From: Volutella citrinella
Lineage: Eukaryota; Ascomycota; Sordariomycetes; Hypocreales; Nectriaceae
Direction of reading: 5' to 3'
NCBI GenBank assembly: GCA_034401135.1
Contig: JAWZSP010000001.1
Location: 434,001-498,000, forward strand
Length of the DNA: 64,000 bases
The position numbers were made by a program, and so were the translations under genes. Shown here in pieces: positions 56,945 through 64,000 of this stretch (position 1 is the stretch's first letter; each line of letters opens with the position of its first letter). The notes below the pieces were generated by a model that saw only the letters and a program-made list of their open reading frames with translations, did not search any database and was not told the origin of the DNA.

Positions 56945-58042
56945 TCAACGCATTGAACCCAGGATATCCTGCACACCCGCGAAGCTGAGCTCCTGCAGCG
57001 TCTCGTCCCACAGACGGTCAACAGTCTTTTTTCCATCGGCAGTATACATCATTGGATGCCACCTGGAAACAAATGTCAGAACAATCATCATAAATAGCCA
57101 TGTAGAACACAGGGGCATGGCTTACGGGGAGATGGCCCAGTCCGATATGAAGCTACCGTGGCTCTCCTTTCCCTTGACGGCCACGGCATCCACATACGTC
57201 GAAGCACCCTGCTTCAACGAGCGAGCCGCAATAGCCTTTATGACACCCATTGTGGCCCGCACCATCATGGGCAGGTCTTGGTGCAGTGCCGATCCAGCAC
57301 AGAGTCCCGGATCCACGGCGTTGGCGATGACGTGGTCAGGCGAAACCAACTCTCCGAGCTTCTGCACGAGCATAAAGACAAGAGTCTTGGAGACATTATA
57401 GCGCTCAGTAGCCTTGGCGACGCTCCAGTCCGCGCCGCCCTCGTCAAAGGAGGGGATGAGTGGCGACGCATTGCGGTTGGTGAACTCGGAGAACAAGCCC
57501 AGGCCAGAGGCCACTATTGTGAGCCGGCCTGGCGCTTTGCCCTGGGCACCGGGCTTGAGGGTCGGCAGCAGCAGGATCGCGAGGAGCGCCGTCGACATGT
57601 AATTGACCTGGAACACCTCCTCGTGCCCGCCCGCCTCGCTGCACAGCCTAAACTCCCGCTGGGTGATGCCGGCGTTGAGAATTGCCAGGTCGAGGCGCGG
57701 CAGCTCGGAGTGGCAGCGCTCGGCAAACCCGGTGATGGACTTGTACGACGCCATGTCGAGGGCCCAGACGTCGATGCTGGCATTAGGATACGCCTTGCGG
57801 AGATCTGACGCCGCGGCTTCTCCCTTGCCGGTGCTGCGGACGGCCATGATGAGGCGAGAGAGGCCGCGTTCCAGCATCTCCTTGCTAGAGGTCAGGCCGA
57901 GCCCGGAGTTGCTCCCGGTCACGATGGCCGTCTGACCGGCAAAGGACGTGGTGGGGGGGATCGGGACGGCCTTTGTGCGGAACTGGGACTTGAAGAACAT
58001 CGAGCCCGGCGAGCCCTCGGGGGGGCTTAGTGAGGAAGACAT
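56945..58042 (-). CDS. Short-chain dehydrogenase (retinol dehydrogenase/WW-oxidoreductase-like)
   Basis: Two exons (58042-57126, 57062-56945) give 344 residues. The cofactor motif TGSNSGLGL is near residue 42, followed by Asp in ALDMASYKS, ILNAGI, the catalytic Ser in IVASGLG and YNVSK. The spliced second exon supplies a typical C-terminal tail (WHPMMYTADGKKTVDRLWDE). The sequence is of the extended group resembling retinol dehydrogenases and fungal homologues in specialised metabolism. NADPH is likely because of the Arg in VRST. Substrate unknown. It converges on the Zn2Cys6 gene, with about 100 bp between stops. Confidence 0.88.
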
Positions 58043-58720
58043 TGCAGCTTGAATGCCGTGATGAATAATTGGTGGTGATGGATATGGGCGGAAGAGGATC
58101 AGGGCCCGGCAGCATTTGAGAATTTATAGAACTTGGGATCCTTTTGCCACTGAATTCCACATGATGATTCAGGTAATTACGAGCCCCGTGCTTCCGGATA
58201 GAAGCTTCCACCCTTTCAGCTATTCCCAAGTTGACAGTCAATGTGGTTCAATCTCATCCACGACGGACACCACGGAGGAGCCTTGGAAGTGCGCGTCATG
58301 GTTGGTGTCCACTAGAATGCTGGTGGGCGCACGGCTAGAGCCAAAATAGGCAATCAGTCTGGTCGAGAGGTGACAGGGAGGGGACAGCCAGTGGCCATGA
58401 TTGGGCCTCTTATAGTGGAGACGGCAATCTCCATCATCCGGGGATAAGGCACAAGGCCGTCAGTCGACACGATTGTCTTCTCTCCGTCAATGCACAGCGG
58501 GTAGGCCGATTCATCCCCGTTCTATGTCGTTACAGACGACAAACTATCACTAGGTAGACGACACACTGACGAATACCTGCCGAAAGAGGATATCAAACTG
58601 GTTTTTCAACCGCAGGGTAGCCACCTGCCACGACCCCCACCATTCAGAGATCCTCGGGAACAATCACCACAGCTCCCGGGTCCCCTGGCTCGATTCACAT
58701 GCCCACCTTCATTGGCAGCA
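58043..58720. other. Intergenic region
   Basis: About 680 bp. A TATA-like tctataaattc on the minus strand (about 58122-58132) belongs to the dehydrogenase. No gene was seen. Confidence 0.5.
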
Positions 58721-60224
58721 ATGGCTGGCCCTATACCACCCCAGTTTGCCTTTGTCGGCGTCGACGGCTCCACCGGGAAGCTCAAGGCGACCGGCGACAG
58801 GTCCATGATACGGAGCCATTGCATGCGAGGCAAAAACAGGAGGGAGGGTTCAAGACGATCAATCCAGCAGGCCAGGAAGATTGCAAAGAGTGACAAGTCT
58901 AATTTTATTAGCACTGGCGAGGTTCAAAATGTAAGAAGCAGCTCCAGCAAGGCTCTCGAGACCCGTTCGAAGCGAGCGTTAGCACCTCCGCGCCCCTCCC
59001 CTCCTGACCTGAGACTTGTTGCCCTTTCCATGGATATCAACGATGAGTCTCAGCAGCTCTTATTCAAGTGTGAGTCGAAATTGGATCTTTTCCTCTGCTG
59101 CGCCACTCACGCACCCATTAGTCTTCACATACGACACCATGAAGTACACGTACCCCATCGTGCAATGCGTCGACTTCAACTTGCTCGTCGAGCTCGACTA
59201 CTTCAGTTTACTCTTTCAGGATGAGATTTACGTCCACTGCACCCTTCTCGCCGCCGCCGTCATTGATGACTTCCTCCAGCAGCGGCCTCCCTCTCGCAAG
59301 ATATGGTTCCACCTCTGGCGTTCACACGCGCTGCTGAAGGTGAAGCTCTCCAAGCCCGGGACCTACCAGCTCGACGCCATCATGTACGCCGTCATGACTC
59401 TGGCACTGCTAACGGGCGTTCTGGGCGACCAAGCTGCCTCGCGATCGCACTTGGTGGGTCTAGCTAGGATCCTCCACATGCGAGGCGGCATCGCTGGGCT
59501 GGGTGACAAGCCGAAGCTCATCTTCAAGATTGCAAGGCTCGATCTTGCGTGGGCGCTCAGCACGGGCGAGGGCCAACAGCTGCTGCCGAGTCCTGAGTCG
59601 TTCGAGTCTCTATACCGGCTACCAATGGCTGTCGAATCGCCCGGCTCGATGTGTTCCCCAGGGGTTCATGAGTTCCGGCTCTTTGCTACGCGTCATCTAG
59701 AGCCCGGATTGTGCAACGCCTTTTGGGATCTTCAGCAATTGACGGACACGATAAATCACCACATGCACAAGAACACGAGACTGGATGGGCAAGAGTTTCA
59801 GCTTGCGATTACCTCGATCCAGTCTCGTCTGCTGCACCTACGCGGCGGGACGGATCCCGACGAAAAGGACGGTGACATTCTGGGGGAGGCGATGAGACTG
59901 GGCATGCTCGCCTACTTGTCGACGACGTTTCGCATCCCAGGCGTGACCGACAGGCCGGCGTATTTAACAGAGCGGCTCAGCAAGGCGTGCCAACGGCTGG
60001 ATCCATCCACGCCAGAGATGCAAGAGGCTTTGTTCTGGCTGCTCATGGTCGGCGTCATCACCGTTCTTGATGTGCAAGAAGCCTGGGTGAGAGAAAGATG
60101 GGCGATGGTTGTCGGGTCTGATGTGTCGTGGGAGGGAGCGCGGAAGAGGCTGTTACGCATCATGTGGATCACGTATATCCACGACGATGCAGGGAGGAGG
60201 ATGCATAGCAAACTGGTAATGTGA
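58721..60224 (+). CDS. Fungal-specific transcription factor-like protein without zinc cluster
   Basis: Two exons (58721-59069, 59122-60224) give 483 residues. The N-terminus (MAGPIPPQFAFVGV, then SMIRSHCMRGKNRRE) resembles regulators that start with a short conserved basic segment in place of a Zn2Cys6 cluster. The middle and C-terminus (YTYPIVQCVDFNLLVELDYF, AIMYAVMTLALLTGVLGD, LARILHMRGGIAGL) fit the fungal transcription factor homology region. No Cys cluster is visible. A nuclear role is likely but DNA binding is not shown. Together with the upstream Zn2Cys6 gene it brackets a dehydrogenase gene. Confidence 0.75.
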
Positions 60225-60847
60225 CGATAATTGAGGACGTAATGGATTAGATGAAACGTGGCTGCGCAGACGTTGCGACTATGCATTCATCCCACTTGAT
60301 GAGCAATCGCCAGCAAGGGTCGGCCGCCGTTGATGATGCTGCCTCGGTGGCTGTGCTGTTTCTGAATGGTAGATCTATTGTATTATGAGCGGCAGTTGCT
60401 TAATGATTTGCTGGGGACATGGTTATAGAATTGAGAAAAGGTGTTTGAAGAATAAACAACTGAATCAAGAAACCCCATTGTGCAATCCTTAGTGCATATA
60501 CAGGTATAAAATGGCCTGATTGGGCTAATGCAAGTTATGCAGTCAGTTAGCCAGTAACAACAAGGCCATTCGTGATTTATACACTGCGGGGTTTTCTTTC
60601 CGACCATCCCTCGTCTCGAGCTCCCTAGACCCGAACCATTATTCCCCATTATTGCCAGGGGTGCATCACTGGGTCAACGTTATCCCGCCAAAATCAACGA
60701 TAACCAGAGCCCTGAGACTGGTGAGGGGGGAGCTCCAGCTCGGGCCGGGCTTCTCACCGCGACCCTATCAGATCAGCACATTGCCTCAATCATCCCATCC
60801 ACCTCAATCGCCTCAAACCCACATCCCACAGCCCCAATTCCGCAGCA
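60225..60847. other. Intergenic region
   Basis: About 620 bp with 3'UTR on the left and the promoter of the next gene on the right, marked by a C-rich leader before the start. No gene was seen. Confidence 0.5.
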
Positions 60848-61579
60848 ATGGGCATCATCACAAAGGCCGTCTTCACTGGGCTGCTGGGCACCACCAGCGC
60901 CTGCGCGTACCTGGCGGCGCGCCACCCGGTGGTGTCGCCGCTGGCCGTGAGCGACGCCGTGTGGTCGTCGCGGCCCTTCAAGAAGCTCAACCCCAACCAC
61001 AACCCGACCACCCAGGACGTGTGCATCCACCGCATCGCCATGAGCAAGATCCGCCCGGAGCTGCTCGAGAAGGACGGCGACCTGGCCCTCGAATTCTGCC
61101 GCGGCGTGTGGAGCGGCTGGGGTGAGCATTCCACGCAGTCCCCGCCTCTGTTGATCTCAATACTGACCACTTTCCCAGGCTTCGAGGTCCAGCGCCGCTA
61201 CCTCGAGTACAAGTACCGCGGCCCCGAGACGGCCAAGCACCTCTGGGAGCGCGAGGACCTGGCCAGGAGCTCGTACGACCTGGGCACGTGCATCACGGAC
61301 CACTTCGAGGTGGTTGAGAAGACGCCCACGTCCATCACGGTGCGCTGCGGCGACTCGCCCCGCAAGCAAGGGCTGCGCGCCTCGGACGGCATCTTCGTCA
61401 TCGGCGCCAAGGTCGACAGGGCGCGCGACGAGGTGGAGCTGACGCTCAAGAGCTGCTTCTTCCCCAGCGAGGGCAAGGTCCAAGGAAACAAGGGCCCCAT
61501 GCCGCCGCGCATGGAGGAGCTGCACCAGTGGTACTCGCGCATCTGGTCCGAGACGGGCTCGTGGAAGCTGCTCAAGTAG
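60848..61579 (+). CDS. Conserved fungal protein of unknown function
   Basis: Two exons (60848-61121, 61179-61579) give 224 residues. The intron has good ends (gtgagc and tttcccag) but is 57 nt long with no stop, so retaining it would simply insert 19 residues; the spliced form reads more naturally as GWGFEVQRRYLEYK. A hydrophobic N-terminus (MGIITKAVFTGLLGTTSACA) could be a membrane anchor. The remainder has alternating beta strands (TSITVRCGDS, DEVELTLKSCFF). No known domain was recognised. Confidence 0.75.
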   Translation: MGIITKAVFTGLLGTTSACAYLAARHPVVSPLAVSDAVWSSRPFKKLNPNHNPTTQDVCIHRIAMSKIRPELLEKDGDLALEFCRGVWSGWGEHSTQSPPLLISILTTFPGFEVQRRYLEYKYRGPETAKHLWEREDLARSSYDLGTCITDHFEVVEKTPTSITVRCGDSPRKQGLRASDGIFVIGAKVDRARDEVELTLKSCFFPSEGKVQGNKGPMPPRMEELHQWYSRIWSETGSWKLLK

Positions 61580-62760
61580 GCGGCCACAAACATCTTGACC
61601 GCTTGGTTCCACGTGTGACGACGGCGCTTGGGAATGAATGGAATGGCTTGGGATGGCTTCTGTGCCAGATGTGATGCGATTGAGCGATGCGGTGCGCTTA
61701 TGGTCTTGCTGTAGGATACTATTCACCTCTGCAGGCCCCCATGCTATTATGCTACAGCCTCTCTTTCCTCTTCTGCGTCGGCCGCGCTCACAATTGAGCT
61801 GCTGGCCTGTCCGTAGTGTGTTTGATCCCAATCTCATCCTCGTCCCCATGCAGGCGGGCCAATGTCGCGGCCCAGACCAGAGATGCTTAAACGTGTACCA
61901 TAGGGCGCGACGAGGACCGCGCGTCATCGGTGAGCAGTCTGGTCCCAGCCGGCAGTCGAAATTGAGTTCCGGGGGACGCGGACCCGAATCAGAAGGGTCT
62001 GTCTGTTAATAATAGATGGAAACACCGAGGCGCCGTGATTGGACATGCCGTAGACAACCAGGTTCAATGCTGCTGGTCGAGGCGCGACGTCCCACATCAA
62101 GGCGGCGCAGCAGAGGAGGCATGGACTCGGCGAGTATCTGTCCAATAGTATAGTCTCGGATAGTATCGTATGCATGTGCGCTTGCCGTCACATCCAGCAG
62201 TCAACAGGCCAAGATCGTCGCCCAGCGTTCCCCATTGCGCCTCGGCCGGGCCGCCCCTCTCTCCGCCATCCCCATTCCGCCCATTGATGTCATTGGACCC
62301 TCCCTCGCCACAGGCTCGTGCGCGCACTCTAACCAAGACAAACAAAACGTTTCAAGCAGAAAGGGGCGGCCGATGGAGGTATGTGTCAAGCCAACTGCAC
62401 CGCGGTGGAGCTGTGGTTTTCCATTTTGGGCCGCATAACGTGGCGAAATGAGGACCGTCGCGGAACCTCGCGCGCTCGTGCAGAATGCAGATCGTCCAGG
62501 TGCCAGGTCATCAGGCCCTCGCGCACCTCGTATTGCCCCTTTGCATGATGTCAATTGGCCCGCCGAGTCCAGAGTTACTGACGACATCAAATACGAGCGT
62601 CTCCTCGTTGATGCTATATAAGGCATTGCTTTCCTCGTCAATAATCCGACTATTCAGCATCACCAAACACAACTCCACAGCTTCACTAACAACTTCACCA
62701 ACATCTTTACCACCTTCAACAACCAATCAATACACACTTGCACCCCTCCAAACCGCAATC
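61580..62760. other. Intergenic region with PhiA-gene promoter
   Basis: About 1.2 kb without a credible gene. The right end carries a clear TATA box and an A/C-rich leader typical of a strongly expressed gene. Confidence 0.5.
62614..62623 (+). promoter_or_regulatory. TATA box of the PhiA-like gene
   Basis: The sequence ctatataagg lies 138 bp before the ATG at 62761 and is followed by a long CAAC-rich leader. Confidence 0.6.
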
Positions 62761-63398
62761 ATGTACTTCAAGAACATCGCCCTCGCTCAGATCTTCGCCG
62801 GCCTGGCTGCCGCTGCGCCTGCGCCCGCCGCCTCTGATGCTCCCACCCCGATCCCTTCCGTCTTCAGCCTCATGGCTCTCCGGTCCGCCAGCGACTTCCA
62901 CTTCAGCCCCGTCAGCGCCTCCAAGGGCTCTCTCTACCTCAACCTCGGCACTCGCCAGGACGCCGTGTGCGCGAACCCGTCCGACGGCGCCGCCGACTTC
63001 CGCATCGAGGACGGCAAGCTGATCCTCTACAACGTCGGCGCTCCCGCCCAGCAGATCTACGTCGACCGCTCCGGCATGGGTAAGAATCCAGTTCCCGAAA
63101 TTGTGTCCATGTGCAACACCAGCTGACACCCTAGACAGGTCAGGGCCGACTTGGCTACGTGACTGAGGGCACTGGCGCCCCCAGGAACAGCGAGGTCTCC
63201 GGCTGGGCAACCGATGAGCAGGAGAACCTCCTCTTCAACGGTGCCAGCCTCATCGCCTGCCCCGCTCAGCCCGAGGGCAGCTGGTATCTCTGGGTCTCGA
63301 CTGGAACTGCTACCCCCGGCGGCAACTCGGGCTGCCTGGGCCTGTCCCTCCGTGTCCTCGAGGAGCAGAACGCCAACAGCTGCCAGTACTCCCAGTAA
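62761..63398 (+). CDS. phiA: PhiA-like secreted cell wall protein
   Basis: Two exons (62761-63079, 63139-63398) give 192 residues. A signal peptide (MYFKNIALAQIFAGLAAA) is followed by the PhiA-type core, with FSLMALRSASDFHFSPV, ILYNVGAPAQQIYVDRSGMG and a C-terminal CPAQPEGSWYLWVSTG containing paired Cys. PhiA proteins are abundant wall proteins needed for phialide and conidium development in Aspergillus; that role is known from the family and not shown here. The strong TATA and leader, and the preference for C-ending codons, suggest high expression. Confidence 0.85.
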
Positions 63399-64000
63399 TA
63401 GTATCGCAAGTCCGCGACTGTAAGGGTCCCCGGTGGCTCTGGAAATGGCCGACAGCCCGCTTGAGTGCTTGGGGATGATATGAGGCAATGTATAACAGAC
63501 AGAATTTTGACATGTATAAAAGAACACAAACTGCGGGTCAAAGCCTGTTCGCAAGATTGAATACCCGGGGTCATTTGTGACATGCAAGCTGCTTTCGACG
63601 AGTTGGCCTCCAGAGTCGTATGTCAAAAACACGGCTTTTGTTACCCAACTACGGGCTCGGTTCAACCAGGGCAATTCAGAAGCAGACACACGTTGCGGAC
63701 AAGCCTCACAATCGAATCACTGACATCATCTTTGTCTGTCAAATAGCAACAGCCATGTTTGTGTGCTGCTAGTGTCAACCTAGCTAGAGCACCTAGGTGC
63801 CGAACATTAAGCAAGCGGAAGTAAGCAAGCAACGCCGGAAGCGTGAGCAACGAGTGGAATGCCGCGCAGCGAGTTGCACTGCATGTCTGTTTAGGCCACG
63901 TCTGCCGCCTCTCCATCTCCTGCCAGCTTTCGTTCCAAGCCAACTCTCTGCCGTAATTCTCCGGTTCAGGCCCTATTCACCGCCAACGAGGTTACTGGGG
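63399..64000. other. 3' flank to window end
   Basis: About 600 bp of AT-balanced sequence with no recognisable gene. Confidence 0.5.

Overview
This window is nuclear DNA of a filamentous ascomycete (Pezizomycotina, most likely Sordariomycetes). The evidence is short 47-104 nt introns with GT..AG ends, many Zn2Cys6-type regulators, a PhiA-type cell wall protein, an Erg5 sterol desaturase, and an NMT1/THI5 gene carrying a fungal TPP riboswitch. No rRNA, credible tRNA, CRISPR array or intact transposon was seen. Exon boundaries were worked out by hand from splice consensus and reading phase, so single junctions may be off.

Layout. 0-12.3 kb: the tail of a regulator, a 2OG-Fe(II) dioxygenase-like protein, a membrane-anchored histidine acid phosphatase, a secreted CAP/PR-1 protein, a beta-lactamase-fold serine hydrolase and a Zn2Cys6 regulator. 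12.7-16.2 kb: a large F-box protein. 16.9-25.7 kb: ribokinase, a Zn2Cys6 regulator, a second regulator-like protein without a zinc cluster, a nucleoside N-ribohydrolase and a sugar-porter MFS transporter. This group reads as a nucleoside/ribose catabolic cluster: uptake, release of ribose, phosphorylation of ribose, and dedicated control. A related ~135-bp repeat lies on each side of it, and its divergent promoter holds a duplicated element.

27.5-37.7 kb: the sterol C-22 desaturase Erg5, a polytopic GT2 glycosyltransferase of the hyphal-growth type, a citrate synthase ending in the peroxisomal signal SKL, a relic of an isopenicillin-N-synthase-like oxygenase, and an indoleamine 2,3-dioxygenase. 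37.7-42.4 kb is gene-poor, with a minisatellite, a broken reading frame, a repeat-built Gln/Tyr-rich small protein and a probably damaged multi-exon gene. 42.9-44.4 kb: the thiamine-pyrimidine synthase NMT1/THI5 with its riboswitch in a 5'UTR intron.

45-50.6 kb: a secreted Ser/Thr-rich protein, an ankyrin-repeat protein and a second MFS sugar transporter that has a 15-nt microexon. 52.5-60.2 kb: three short-chain dehydrogenases interleaved with two regulators, which resembles a small specialised-metabolism or detoxification locus without a visible backbone enzyme. 60.8-63.4 kb: a conserved protein of unknown function and the PhiA-like cell wall protein.
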